Notes: a model not told the origin generated them from the sequence alone. Shown: positions 45,446 through 54,181, counted from the stretch's first letter. The stretch is DNA of 64,000 bases from JAEZAA01 sp964514485 (GCA_964514485.1 CAZEWG010000007.1:35160-99159); one strand, 5' to 3'. Numbers and translations are program-made.

Positions 45446-46405
45446 ATGAAACTCATCCCATGGCTTCTGGTGATCCTGCTGCTGACCGGATGTGGCGACA
45501 GCGACGACGATGGGAACGGACTGTTCAGCTTCAATTCAACCTCGAGGGAGGCCTTTCTGCCCCTGGATCAGTACCAGTCCGATGACTTTAATCTGACCGA
45601 GGATGCGCTCTATTGGGAAACCCGGGTGGGGCCGGCCACTCAGGCGGGCGTGCCACAGGTTTTACGTCACCAGCTATTGTTTTTTTACGCCCAGGAGGCC
45701 CTGGTCGCCACCTTTGAAAACCGGCTGGATGAGCTGATACAAACCGAGCCCCTGGCCGGGTTTGCGGATAAGTGCTTTCCATCCCGCTGTTTGGTCTATA
45801 TTGCCGGGCTCACTCCGCAAAGTAACTTCACCATTTTGACGGACCAGGAGCTGGCCAGCTTTTTGGGCGAGATCGATACCGAGGCAGAACTCGCCTATTG
45901 GCTCTGGGCGGAAGATTATATTCCCCTGGATTATCTGGTGGAGGAGGGTGGTTTTGAGGTCACCGTGGAAACCAGCACTATCTGCCCGCAGCGTACCCGA
46001 CAGCGGCTGTTTGTCGATAACAACGGCGTGATCACACCGGTGGAAAACCTGCCATCGGAAAGCGTTGAGACCTGTGACAACGGTGTGGACCGGCAGAACG
46101 AGGTGTTGTTCGCCGGCCAACCCGGCGGGCTGGGATCCGATGACTTATTGCCGGGGGAGGGTTTGATTATTCAAGGTGGGGATGCGTTGCGGAATGAGGG
46201 TGTTTTTATCCAGTTCGGCAACCCGACTCCGCAAACCGGTGACGTGATTTTTCAAGGAGGCACGGTGCCCTTGCCCAGTCAGGATCTGCTACCCGGGGAG
46301 TCCAGCTCCTCGGTGCTGGATGATCGCATCAATAACCCCCTGCAAAACCAGGACAACGCCCCGTTCTTGCCCGGCACGGAGGTGGAAACCATCCCGATGC
46401 TCTAG
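45446..46405 (+). CDS. Unrecognised lipoprotein with C-terminal low-complexity region
   Basis: A 319-residue predicted lipoprotein: signal MKLIPWLLVILLLTGCG with the lipobox LLTGC at residues 12-16. It then has an acidic linker (GDSDDDG) that suggests outer-membrane sorting. Residues ~30-190 form a folded-looking region with Cys pairs (CFPSRC, TICPQ, ETCDN). The last ~110 residues are Gly/Pro/Gln-rich with repeated motifs DDLLPGEGLIIQGG, VIFQGG and DLLPGESSS. GGAGGAG precedes the ATG, and the longer frame to 44597 is an artefact. Family unknown. Confidence 0.75.
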   Translation: MKLIPWLLVILLLTGCGDSDDDGNGLFSFNSTSREAFLPLDQYQSDDFNLTEDALYWETRVGPATQAGVPQVLRHQLLFFYAQEALVATFENRLDELIQTEPLAGFADKCFPSRCLVYIAGLTPQSNFTILTDQELASFLGEIDTEAELAYWLWAEDYIPLDYLVEEGGFEVTVETSTICPQRTRQRLFVDNNGVITPVENLPSESVETCDNGVDRQNEVLFAGQPGGLGSDDLLPGEGLIIQGGDALRNEGVFIQFGNPTPQTGDVIFQGGTVPLPSQDLLPGESSSSVLDDRINNPLQNQDNAPFLPGTEVETIPML

Positions 46406-46424
46406 GGCCAAACTCCAGGCAGAA

Positions 46425-46452
46425 AAAAGCCCGATCCGGGGATCGGGCTTTT
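46425..46452. terminator. Bidirectional terminator between lipoprotein gene and pntB
   Basis: AGCCCGATCC (46428-46437) and GGATCGGGCT (46440-46449), flanked by an A-run and TTTT. On the minus strand it ends the mqo-pnt operon with a run of T. Confidence 0.88.
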
Positions 46453-46471
46453 GGACGTTGCGATGTCGGAA

Positions 46472-47881
46472 TTACAGGTCTTTCATCGCCGCGATCATGT
46501 CCTGCAGGACCTTCTTGGCATCGCCGTTCACCATCAGACTGTTGTCACGGATGAACAGCTCGTTGGGAATGCCCGCAAAACCGGGGGACAGGCCCCGCTT
46601 GACCACCACCACGGTCTTGGCATGGTGTACATCCAGAATCGGCATGCCATAGATGGGGGACGCCGGATCCTTGGACGCGGCGGGGTTCACCACGTCGTTG
46701 GCGCCCAGCACGATGGCCACGTCGGTCTGTGGGAACTCCGGGTTGATGGCGTCCATCTCGATCAGTTGTTCGTAGGGGACTTCCGCCTCGGCCAGCAGCA
46801 CGTTCATGTGGCCAGGCATCCGACCGGCAACCGGGTGAATCGCGTATTTAACCTCGGCACCCTTCTTCTGCAGCATGCTGGCCAGCTCGCGGGTGGCGTG
46901 CTGGGCCTGGGCGACCGCCAGACCGTAACCGGGCACAAACACCACTTTCTTGGCCGCGTCCAGAATCATCGCGACTTCGTCGGCGCTGCTGGTTTTCACC
47001 TTGCCGGCATAGAAGGCGTCGTTTTCGTCCTTGCTGATGCCAGCCTGGGCCGCTATGGAACCACCGAACAGGACATTCACCAGGGAACGGTTCATGGCCT
47101 TGCACATGATGGAGGTCAGGATCAGGCCAGAGGCACCCACCAGAGAGCCGGTAATGATCAGGCCGTTGTTACCCAGTACGAAACCGGCTGCGGCACCGGC
47201 CAGACCGGAGTAGGAGTTCAGCAGAGACACCACCACCGGCATGTCCGCGCCACCGATGGGCATCACCAGGCACACGCCCAGTACCAAACACACCAGGATC
47301 ATGCTCAGCAACAGGGCATCGGCATCCAGCGGATCGTTATAGACGAAGAACACGCTGCCGGCGATCAGGAAGGCAAAGCCCAGCTTGACAATCGCCTTGT
47401 AGACGCGGATTTGTTTGGCATCGTTGATCTTACCCATCAGCTTGCCGACGGCGACAAAGCTACCGGTCAGTGTGACCGCACCGGTCAGGATGCCGAACAC
47501 CATGGCAATGCTCCAATCCAGCGTGGGGACAAAGCCACTCAGATTGGCGAGCTTTTGGCCCTCCAGATAGCTGGCCGCGGCGACCATCAGGGACGCGCCG
47601 CCACCAAAGCCGTTCAGGGCTGCGACCATTTCCGGCATTTGGGTCATCTGGACCCGTTTGGCGAGGACGGCACCGATGGCGCCACCAATCAGCACACCGA
47701 TGATGATGTAGACATAGCTCACCACGTTGTGGTCTACCAACGCGGCAATAATGGCAATCAGCATACCGATTGCGGACAGTTTGTTACCGCGTACGGCAGT
47801 TTTGGGGCTGGTCAGTCCCTTGATGCCGTAGATAAACAGGACGGCTGCAATCAGATAACAAAAGTTGATCAGAGTAATCAT
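46472..47881 (-). CDS. pntB: NAD(P) transhydrogenase subunit beta
   Basis: PntB is the NADP(H)-binding and part of the proton-channel subunit of the membrane transhydrogenase. The 469-residue protein has nine or so helices in the N-terminal ~260 residues (FGGGASLMVAAASYLEG). The C-terminal NADP domain shows VPGYGLAVAQAQH, HPVAGRMPGHMNVLLAEA and VLGANDVVNPAA. It is last in the mqo-pntAA-pntAB-pntB run and is followed by a strong terminator. Confidence 0.97.
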   Translation of the reverse strand: MITLINFCYLIAAVLFIYGIKGLTSPKTAVRGNKLSAIGMLIAIIAALVDHNVVSYVYIIIGVLIGGAIGAVLAKRVQMTQMPEMVAALNGFGGGASLMVAAASYLEGQKLANLSGFVPTLDWSIAMVFGILTGAVTLTGSFVAVGKLMGKINDAKQIRVYKAIVKLGFAFLIAGSVFFVYNDPLDADALLLSMILVCLVLGVCLVMPIGGADMPVVVSLLNSYSGLAGAAAGFVLGNNGLIITGSLVGASGLILTSIMCKAMNRSLVNVLFGGSIAAQAGISKDENDAFYAGKVKTSSADEVAMILDAAKKVVFVPGYGLAVAQAQHATRELASMLQKKGAEVKYAIHPVAGRMPGHMNVLLAEAEVPYEQLIEMDAINPEFPQTDVAIVLGANDVVNPAASKDPASPIYGMPILDVHHAKTVVVVKRGLSPGFAGIPNELFIRDNSLMVNGDAKKVLQDMIAAMKDL

Positions 47882-47897
47882 AAGTTTTCAGCCGATC

Positions 47898-48182
47898 CTA
47901 TTTCTTTTTGAACATGTTCAGCATACGGTCGGTAACCATGAACCCGCCAACGATGTTGATGGTGGCGAGGATAATGGCAATGGTGCCCAGCACGGTAGAC
48001 AGCGTGGTGGTTTGTTCGCCGCCGCCAGAGCTGATAATGGCGCCTACCACCACAATCCCTGAGATGGCGTTGGTGCCGCTCATCAGGGGCGTGTGCAGGG
48101 TAGGGGGAACCTTGTTGATGACTTCAACGCCAACAAAGACTGCCAGCACGAAAATGGTGAAGGTCAGCATGAACACTTCCAT
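47898..48182 (-). CDS. pntAB: NAD(P) transhydrogenase membrane subunit alpha 2
   Basis: This 94-residue protein is the membrane portion of PntA, encoded separately from the NAD-binding part, as in Rhodospirillum and many proteobacteria (E. coli has them fused). It contains three helices, VFVGVEVINKVPPTLHTPLMSGTNAISG with the proton-channel region, and a basic end. The start overlaps the pntAA stop (TAATG), indicating translational coupling. Confidence 0.95.
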   Translation of the reverse strand: MEVFMLTFTIFVLAVFVGVEVINKVPPTLHTPLMSGTNAISGIVVVGAIISSGGGEQTTTLSTVLGTIAIILATINIVGGFMVTDRMLNMFKKK

Positions 48183-49324
48183 TAGTGTGAATCCTTCTCG
48201 ATCAGTTCTTTTAAGCCGGTGTGTTTGATTTCGCCGTCATCGGTGACCAGCGTGGTGGACACGATCTCGTCTTCCATGTTGAGCGCCCACTCACCCTGCT
48301 TGGTCATGTTGAGCAGGAAGGTGGTGATATTTTTGGTGAACAACTGAGAGGCATGGACGGGAACATGAGAAGGATGGTCGATATAACCCAGGATGGTGAC
48401 GCCTTCCTTATAGACCTTCTGATTGACAACGGTACCTTCAACGTTGCCACCCCGTTCGGCCGCGAGGTCGACAATTACCGAGCCTTTCTTCATCAGCTTC
48501 AGCATGTCAGCCGTGATCAGGCGCGGTGAAAGCTTGCCCGGGATGGAAGCGGTGGTGATCACCAGGTCAGCCTGAGAGACCTTGGCCGACATCTGCTCCC
48601 GTTGCTTGCGATAGAACTCTTCGGACTGCTGCTTGGCATAGCCGCCGCTGGACGCGCCTTCTTCCTGGGGCAGGTCGAACTCGACAAACTTGGCGCCCAG
48701 ACTTTCCACCTGCTCACGCACTTCCACACGGGTATCGTAAGCCTCAACCACCGCGCCCAGACGACGAGCCGTGGAAATGGCCATCAAGCCAGCCACGCCG
48801 GCGCCGATGACAAAGACCCGGGCCGGATGGATCGTGCCAGCTGCGGTCATCAGCATGGGGAAGTACTGGGGCAGGGCCATGGCACCGGCCAGAACCGCAC
48901 GATAACCGGAAATGGCCGCCATGGAGCTCAGGACGTCCATGCTTTGCGCGCGGGTGATACGGGGAATAAATTCCAGGGCGAAGCTGCGGATACGCTTCTC
49001 GGCCAGTTGTTTAACCTGTTCCAGGTTAAACCAGGCATCCAGCATGCAGATCAGGCCAGTGCCTTCACGGAGCAGGTTGATTTCATCTCCGACCGGATGG
49101 CGCACTTTCAGAACCAAATCAGCCTGGTCATACAAGGATGCCGCATCTGGAGCGATACTCGCTCCGGCATTACGATATTCATCATCACTGATGTGGGCGC
49201 CGTCCCCGGCGCCTGCTTGTACCACGATTTCAAATCCTGCGTTGGTAAGAAACTGAATTCCCGCAGGTATCACGGCAACCCGAGTCTCTCCAGGATAAAT
49301 CTCCTTGGGTACTCCGATTAGCAT
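48182..49324 (-). CDS. pntAA: NAD(P) transhydrogenase NAD-binding subunit alpha 1
   Basis: The 380-residue soluble dI component binds NAD(H) and passes hydride to NADP+ bound in PntB. It has the family start IGVPKEIYPGETRVA, the Rossmann motif FVIGAGVAGLMAISTARRLGA, and the RLITADMLKLMKKGSVIVDLAAERGGN box. The ATG at 49324 overlaps the end of mqo by 7 bases. The position right behind malate:quinone oxidoreductase is less usual and suggests coordinated redox supply. Confidence 0.96.
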   Translation of the reverse strand: MLIGVPKEIYPGETRVAVIPAGIQFLTNAGFEIVVQAGAGDGAHISDDEYRNAGASIAPDAASLYDQADLVLKVRHPVGDEINLLREGTGLICMLDAWFNLEQVKQLAEKRIRSFALEFIPRITRAQSMDVLSSMAAISGYRAVLAGAMALPQYFPMLMTAAGTIHPARVFVIGAGVAGLMAISTARRLGAVVEAYDTRVEVREQVESLGAKFVEFDLPQEEGASSGGYAKQQSEEFYRKQREQMSAKVSQADLVITTASIPGKLSPRLITADMLKLMKKGSVIVDLAAERGGNVEGTVVNQKVYKEGVTILGYIDHPSHVPVHASQLFTKNITTFLLNMTKQGEWALNMEDEIVSTTLVTDDGEIKHTGLKELIEKDSH

Positions 49325-50838
49325 ATTTTTTTCTCCAGTTGTTGAGAGGGCATGGTGGGTGAAGAAAGTCCCAGCGTGGCCAGAGTCCGTTGCCGCACGC
49401 TTCTGAGTAAGGCCTCATCCTCGACAAGAGAGCTGCCGTAAGAAGGAATCATTTCCTGGAGCTTTTGCTTCCAATCGCCGCTGGTCAGGCGTTGGCTGAA
49501 GCAGCGCTCGATCACATCCAGCATCGCCTGCACGGCGACCGAGGCGCCCGGAGATGCGCCCAGCAGGGCGGCCAGGGAGCCATCTTTGGAGGCAACCAGC
49601 TCGGTACCGAATTCCAGCTTGCCGCGACCGTTGGGGCCTTGTTTGATGATTTGTACACGCTGACCCGCGTGGGCAAGTGTCCAGTCCTCGCCGTTGACCT
49701 GCGGATAGAAGTTGCGCAGCGTGTTCACACGGTCGTTATGGGACTGGAACACTTCGCTGATCAGGTAACGGGTCAGGTCCATGTTGTCCAGACCGGCGGA
49801 CATCATGGGTCGCAGGTTGTTGGCACGAACTGATTTGAACAGATCGAAAACCGAACCTTCTTTCAAAAAGCGGGTGGTGAAGCCGGCATAGGGCCCAAAC
49901 AGCAGGGCGGGTTCACCATTGATGATCCGGGTATCCAGGTGCGGCACGGACATGGGCGGCGCGCCAATGGCAGCCTTGCCGTAGACCTTGGCATGGTGCT
50001 GCGACACGATTTCCGGCTTCTTGCAGACCAGCCACTGGCCGCTGACCGGGAATCCGCCGTAGCCATAGCCTTCAGGAATCCGGGATTTTTGCAGCAGAGG
50101 CAGTGCGCCACCGCCTGCGCCCAGGAAAACAAAGCTGGTCAGGAACGATTTGGTTTCACCGCTTCGTCTGTCCTTGATCTTCACCAGCCACTGCCCGCCC
50201 GCCTGTTGCTTGAGGCTTTTTACCTGGTGCCCCAGCAGCAGTTCGACTTCTGGTTGGCTCTCAAAATACTTGACCAGGTTGCGGGTCAGAGAGCCAAAGT
50301 CCACATCCGAGCCATACTCCACGCGAGTGGCCGCAATGGGTTGGTTGGGATCCCGATTTTGCATGACCAGTGGCATCCACTGCTCGATGACCTTGGGATC
50401 TTCGCTGTATTCCATGTCGCTGAACAGATGATGGGCGCTCAGCAGTTCCCAGCGCTTGCGCAGGAATTCCACATCCTCCTTGCCCCACACAAAACTCAGG
50501 TGAGGGGTGGGGTGGATGAAGGTATCCGGATCGAGAGCCTTTTTCTCAGTCAGGTAGGACCAGAACTGCAAGGTGGTTTCAAACGAGGCATTGATACTCA
50601 GGGCACGGTCAATGATCACGCTGCCATCTTCAGCCTGGGGGGTATAGTTCAACTCACAATAGCCCGCATGGCCGGTTCCAGCATTGTTCCAGCCATCGGT
50701 ACTTTCATACGCCACCTGGTCAAGCTGTTCGGCCATCACGATTTTCAGCGTGGGGTCCAACTGCGTCAGCATCGTTCCGAGGGTGGCGCTCATGACGCCT
50801 CCTCCGACGAGCAATACATCTACTGTTTTAACAGTCAT
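49318..50838 (-). CDS. mqo: Malate:quinone oxidoreductase
   Basis: Mqo oxidises malate to oxaloacetate at the membrane, reducing ubiquinone through FAD. The 506-residue protein has the FAD motif VDVLLVGGGVMSATLG, GTGHAGYCELNYTP, and FGPYAGFTTRFLKEGS. Its C-terminus (PSQQLEKKIC) overlaps pntAA by 7 bases. It lies first in the operon. The upstream ~200 bases hold AT-rich sequence around 50962-51000 (minus-strand promoter candidate). Confidence 0.95.
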   Translation of the reverse strand: MTVKTVDVLLVGGGVMSATLGTMLTQLDPTLKIVMAEQLDQVAYESTDGWNNAGTGHAGYCELNYTPQAEDGSVIIDRALSINASFETTLQFWSYLTEKKALDPDTFIHPTPHLSFVWGKEDVEFLRKRWELLSAHHLFSDMEYSEDPKVIEQWMPLVMQNRDPNQPIAATRVEYGSDVDFGSLTRNLVKYFESQPEVELLLGHQVKSLKQQAGGQWLVKIKDRRSGETKSFLTSFVFLGAGGGALPLLQKSRIPEGYGYGGFPVSGQWLVCKKPEIVSQHHAKVYGKAAIGAPPMSVPHLDTRIINGEPALLFGPYAGFTTRFLKEGSVFDLFKSVRANNLRPMMSAGLDNMDLTRYLISEVFQSHNDRVNTLRNFYPQVNGEDWTLAHAGQRVQIIKQGPNGRGKLEFGTELVASKDGSLAALLGASPGASVAVQAMLDVIERCFSQRLTSGDWKQKLQEMIPSYGSSLVEDEALLRSVRQRTLATLGLSSPTMPSQQLEKKIC

Positions 50839-51060
50839 AACGATTGCGCCTATATAAGTGAAACAAAATCCGGAGTCCGGGATCTTGCCGGACTCTCCCT
50901 ACCAGGCAGAGAAGTCAAAAGCTCTATGGCGAGCGACGCGACTGGCTCTGGCTGTTCGGAACTAAAAATTTGGTACGAGATTTTTCTTTTTGTTTTGAAA
51001 TTTCATCCAGGCAGCTGACAGCAAACCGTGCCCGTAAGAACCTCCTGAGTCATCCGAGAC

Positions 51061-51483
51061 TCAGCTTAGCGGTGGCGCCCGAGGGCTGAGTGTGTCTCTC
51101 AGCTGGGACGAATAGATTTCTGCCGAACCGGGCAGAGATGAAATCGAGTCTGGCTCAACAACCTGTAGGCTGGGCCAGAAAGAAACCAGTGCGGGAACAA
51201 CCGGCGACTCACTGCAGGGGGAAGTACCCCCATCCAGGACTTCATTCGTATACGTGCACTGCTTGCCTGTCGCGGGAATCTCGCGGTGCGCATTAACTGA
51301 GAGTACGAAGTCGCCTTTTTCGGCTCGGGGAGTTGGGGCGCCATGGTCAAAAGACTGCAGGGACAGGGAGGCGATAGGCGTAACCAGCATGGAAAGGGAG
51401 AGCAACAACACGCCTAACCATGACAGGAGCTGAGTGCTACCGGTAAGAGTCAATGCACGATAGAAGTGTGAAAAAACTGACAT
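51061..51483 (-). CDS. Hypothetical exported or membrane protein, 140 residues
   Basis: A 140-residue frame with a hydrophobic N-terminal segment (residues ~19-42, LLSWLGVLLLSLSMLVTPIA) and then a polar Ser/Pro-rich region with two Cys (TGKQCTYTN, GTSPCSESP). I recognise no family. The ribosome site is weak (no clear GGAG before ATG at 51483). It lies alone between mqo and the CBS gene. Plausible, not certain; the signal-like helix followed by a soluble tail is the main support. Confidence 0.45.
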   Translation of the reverse strand: MSVFSHFYRALTLTGSTQLLSWLGVLLLSLSMLVTPIASLSLQSFDHGAPTPRAEKGDFVLSVNAHREIPATGKQCTYTNEVLDGGTSPCSESPVVPALVSFWPSLQVVEPDSISSLPGSAEIYSSQLRDTLSPRAPPLS

Positions 51484-51751
51484 CTATGATTTGCCTGCAG
51501 TGACGGCCCAAAGTACTTTCTCGGAGTTGGGCACTGTCGCAAGACCGGCTGAACGACCTGGTTTCAGCATGACACAATCGCCTTCGGCTCACAAAATATA
51601 CAACACCCCGACAAAAGCGCGACAAGGATATAGTAATTTATACCGACTGTCACCAATCGTGACTCGCTGCGTTCAGAGGAAAAAACTGATCGTTTTCTAG
51701 TCGTCAGGTGACTAAAACAAGACAAAAGCAAATGATGTTCGGGTGTTAGGC

Positions 51752-52153
51752 TTAGTATTCTTCAGCATAATGCAGGGCCATTTCGTTTAAGGTTACCACA
51801 CCGGCCAGCTCGCGGTCGTCCAGCACGATGCAATGACTCAGTCCAAAATGTGTCATATGGCGAATGGCATACTTGATATGCATATCCGCGTCCACGGAGG
51901 GGGCCGGTTTGATCATCACCTCGTAGACCTGGGTGCGCGCCAGTGATTTGGTCGGGCTGGCAATCAGGCGGGCAATTTCCGTCAGGAGCAGGATGCCAAA
52001 CTCATCTTGCCCATCGCGACGCCGTACCACCAGAGCACTGACTTTATGGGTCCGCATCAATTGCAAGGCTTCCTGTAGGCTGCTCATGCCGTCGATCTGG
52101 ATGGGTTGGGTGTTCATGATCTGGCGCACCGCAACGAAGGGGGTGGTGCTCAT
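51752..52153 (-). CDS. CBS-domain protein
   Basis: A 133-residue protein of two CBS motifs, enough for one Bateman module: VRQIMNTQPIQIDGMSSLQEALQLM with SALVVRR, and VYEVMIKPAPSVDADMHIKYAIRHM with HCIVLDDRELAGVVT. It should bind an adenine nucleotide and act as an energy or ligand sensor. It overlaps the PII-like gene by 4 bases as last gene of a four-gene operon with two DUF1538 membrane proteins. Confidence 0.88.
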   Translation of the reverse strand: MSTTPFVAVRQIMNTQPIQIDGMSSLQEALQLMRTHKVSALVVRRRDGQDEFGILLLTEIARLIASPTKSLARTQVYEVMIKPAPSVDADMHIKYAIRHMTHFGLSHCIVLDDRELAGVVTLNEMALHYAEEY

Positions 52154-52500
52154 AGCTGGTCCTCGACTTTTTTGCTCAATTCCTGAATTTGTGAAGAAAG
52201 CCCCACCGCATCTTCCACCGCCAGTTGCAGGGCGATGCCGGAGCCGGGCTTTTCCTCGAACTGGCCGGCACTGGCGATGGCTTCCAGTACCTGACGGCTC
52301 ATGTGTTCCTCAACCACCACCAGCAACATGTCCCGCTGTCCCGCCAGGTTGAGTCCGAAAAAGGTTTTCTGGGGGATCAGTCCCTCACCGCGGGCGTTGG
52401 AGACCACGGTGAATCCGGTGGCACCCGCTTCCCGGGCGGCGGCCAGAACCCGGTCGGCTTTGTCATCGTCGACCAACGCCACAATCAATTTGAACTGCAT
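52150..52500 (-). CDS. PII-like regulatory protein
   Basis: A 116-residue protein with the PII ferredoxin-like fold: FKLIVALVDDDKADRVLAAAREAGATGFTVV, then a T-loop segment ARGEGLIPQKTFFGLNL, and MLLVVVEEHMSRQVLEAIASAG. It lacks the canonical uridylylation Tyr context of GlnB/GlnK, so it is a divergent PII-like protein. It starts 4 bases after DUF1538 gene 2 and overlaps the CBS gene. Its probable role is ligand-dependent control of the membrane pair. Confidence 0.85.
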   Translation of the reverse strand: MQFKLIVALVDDDKADRVLAAAREAGATGFTVVSNARGEGLIPQKTFFGLNLAGQRDMLLVVVEEHMSRQVLEAIASAGQFEEKPGSGIALQLAVEDAVGLSSQIQELSKKVEDQL

Positions 52501-52503
52501 GCT

Positions 52504-53268
52504 TCACTCCTCCTTTATATCCGCAGTTTGCGGTTGCTGTTTAAGGCCTCGCACCAAGGCAAAGATCAGCAGGCTCAGTACCGGCATCACCAGCGAGAAG
52601 AAAATAACGCCAAAGCCATCCAGCACCGGGTTGCGGCCCGGCAGAATGGTTGCCATGGTGATTCCGAATGCAGCCACCAACGGCACCGTGACCACCGAGG
52701 TTGCCATGGGGCCGGTATCCAGCGCCAGCGGCACGATATTTTTGGGGGCCAGCATGGCGAGCACCCCGGTCAGCAGGATCAGCGGAATGCCCAGGGACAG
52801 AATCGGGATGCCCAGCAGAATGCGCAGGCTGCCCAGCATCATGCCCAGGGCTACGCCAATCGCGACGATCCAGCGTAAATGGATTCCCCGTAGCTCGCCG
52901 GCGGTAAGTTCCTGCACCCGGCTGCCCACGGCGATCAGCGTGGGCTCGATCATGGTTGCCGCCAGTCCAATCATTCCCGCGAACAGCACCAGCCAGCCGT
53001 GCTGAAACCAGGCTTTCTCATCCAGTGGCGTCGAGCCAAACAGCAACAGCTGCTCTGCCATGGAGCGCCCCAGGGGCACCAGGGTGGTATCCAGCCCCAA
53101 CCGGAAGGCGGCCAAACCCAGCAGCATATAAATGCTGCCCACTAATATACGCTTGAGGTGGTTGGGGTAGCGGCGCAGGATCACCACCTGAAAAAACAGA
53201 ATGATCAGGATGATGGGCAGTACATCCTGTAGGGTTTGATAGCCGGTCATCAGAAAGCGTTCAACCAT
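52504..53268 (-). CDS. DUF1538 membrane protein, second copy
   Basis: A 254-residue integral membrane protein with about seven helices, of the DUF1538 family. It is a paralogue of the gene 9 bases upstream: both contain VLPIILIILFFQ/MLPVVLVIVVFQ near the start, a central GSTxxEPxLIAV-like element (GLAATMIEPTLIAVGSRV here) and a repeated glycine-rich region near the end (SVVTVPLVAAFGITMATILPGRNPVLDGFG). The family is transporter-like; no substrate is known. Its direct linkage to PII-like and CBS genes is the main clue to function. Confidence 0.85.
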   Translation of the reverse strand: MVERFLMTGYQTLQDVLPIILIILFFQVVILRRYPNHLKRILVGSIYMLLGLAAFRLGLDTTLVPLGRSMAEQLLLFGSTPLDEKAWFQHGWLVLFAGMIGLAATMIEPTLIAVGSRVQELTAGELRGIHLRWIVAIGVALGMMLGSLRILLGIPILSLGIPLILLTGVLAMLAPKNIVPLALDTGPMATSVVTVPLVAAFGITMATILPGRNPVLDGFGVIFFSLVMPVLSLLIFALVRGLKQQPQTADIKEE

Positions 53269-53277
53269 GGCGCCTAC

Positions 53278-53985
53278 CTACAACCAGAGGAGCGAGCTCA
53301 GCAAGAGCACAATCATGGGGGTTACGCTGCACAGGGCGACCATGCCAAAGCCGTCCACCATGGCATTGCGGCCGCTGATCATGCTCGCCAGGGCAACGCC
53401 GATGGCACTGATGACCGGGATGTTGATCGCGGAAGTGGCAGCAGAGCCGGCGTCGAAGGCAATGGCTGTTAACGGTGACTGGGTGCTGAATGCCAGCGCC
53501 ATGGTCAGGAGGTAACCGCCGATGACGAACCAATGGGCCGGCCAGCCTTTGAGAATGCGCAGACAGCCAATCATGACCGCCAGCCCCACGGCAATCGAGC
53601 AGGCATAGCGCAGCATCAGGGCGTTGCGTTCCAGCCCCTGGTCCACATCAGGAAAGGCCAGCGCGGCGGCTTCGTTGGTGACCGCAATCAGGGCAGGTTC
53701 GGCAAAGGTGCTGCCGAAACCCACTGCAAAGGCGAAGGCCATCAGTAACCAGACATTGGCGCGGTAGGCCAGGGCACGGACGATGGATTCCCCCAGGGGA
53801 AACAAGCTCATGGTCAGACCCTGCACGAAGAAGGTCAGACCCAGTAAAACAAGGAGTGCCCCGAGTAGGGTTGCCGCAAGATTAGGAAGAGGCTGGCGCA
53901 GGACGAGGTACTGGAAGACGACGATGACCAGTACCACAGGTAGCATATCCCGAGCATTTTGGAGGATGAGCTTGAGAATTCGCAA
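53278..53985 (-). CDS. DUF1538 membrane protein, first copy
   Basis: A 235-residue membrane protein, first of the four-gene operon. It has helices at residues ~13-28, 36-55 and further through the protein, with FGSTFAEPALIAVTNEAA and SAINIPVISAIGVALASMISGRNAMVDGFG corresponding to the paralogue. The start is TTG at 53985 with AGGGA close upstream; no ATG gives the conserved N-terminus. Its leader contains a 56-base hairpin and an 18-bp tandem repeat. Confidence 0.83.
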   Translation of the reverse strand: MRILKLILQNARDMLPVVLVIVVFQYLVLRQPLPNLAATLLGALLVLLGLTFFVQGLTMSLFPLGESIVRALAYRANVWLLMAFAFAVGFGSTFAEPALIAVTNEAAALAFPDVDQGLERNALMLRYACSIAVGLAVMIGCLRILKGWPAHWFVIGGYLLTMALAFSTQSPLTAIAFDAGSAATSAINIPVISAIGVALASMISGRNAMVDGFGMVALCSVTPMIVLLLSSLLWL

Positions 53986-54026
53986 TGTCCCTATGCCCTT
54001 ACGGTGTCTTGCTTCCTGCGGGAGAG

Positions 54027-54082
54027 GCGGCCGGTTTGGAGCGATGCCCTGGCTATTGGGGGAAGGGCATCACACCGGCCGC
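54027..54082 (-). promoter_or_regulatory. Long hairpin in the leader of the DUF1538 operon
   Basis: GCGGCCGGT (54027-54035) pairs with ACCGGCCGC (54074-54082), and an inner stem GATGCCCT/AGGGCATC (54043-54050 and 54064-54071) stacks inside. On the minus strand it lies ~40 bases before the TTG start with no T-run after it; on the plus strand it is followed by TTTTG. It could be a leader structure or a terminator. Confidence 0.5.
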
Positions 54083-54102
54083 TTTTGCCTTGTTGCTATC
54101 TG

Positions 54103-54156
54103 TTTTTGGCTAACCGACTATTTTTAGCTAACCCGCTATTTCCAGTTAGCCTGTAC
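54103..54156. repeat. Three tandem 18-bp units between rnk and the DUF1538 operon
   Basis: Units start at 54103, 54121 and 54139. The first two differ at two positions (TTTTTGGCTAACCGACTA and TTTTTAGCTAACCCGCTA); the third is degenerate (TTTCCAGTTAGCCTGTAC). Confidence 0.75.
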
Positions 54157-54181
54157 CTAGATAAAGAGTTTAGCCGGCCCA

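Noticed and set aside
46451..47911. 486-codon open frame antisense to pntB
   Set aside because: Low-complexity His/Gln/Gly frame covering the terminator and pntB; not a gene.
49939..51018. 359-codon plus-strand frame overlapping mqo
   Set aside because: Mostly the mirror of mqo; the tail beyond it has no support.
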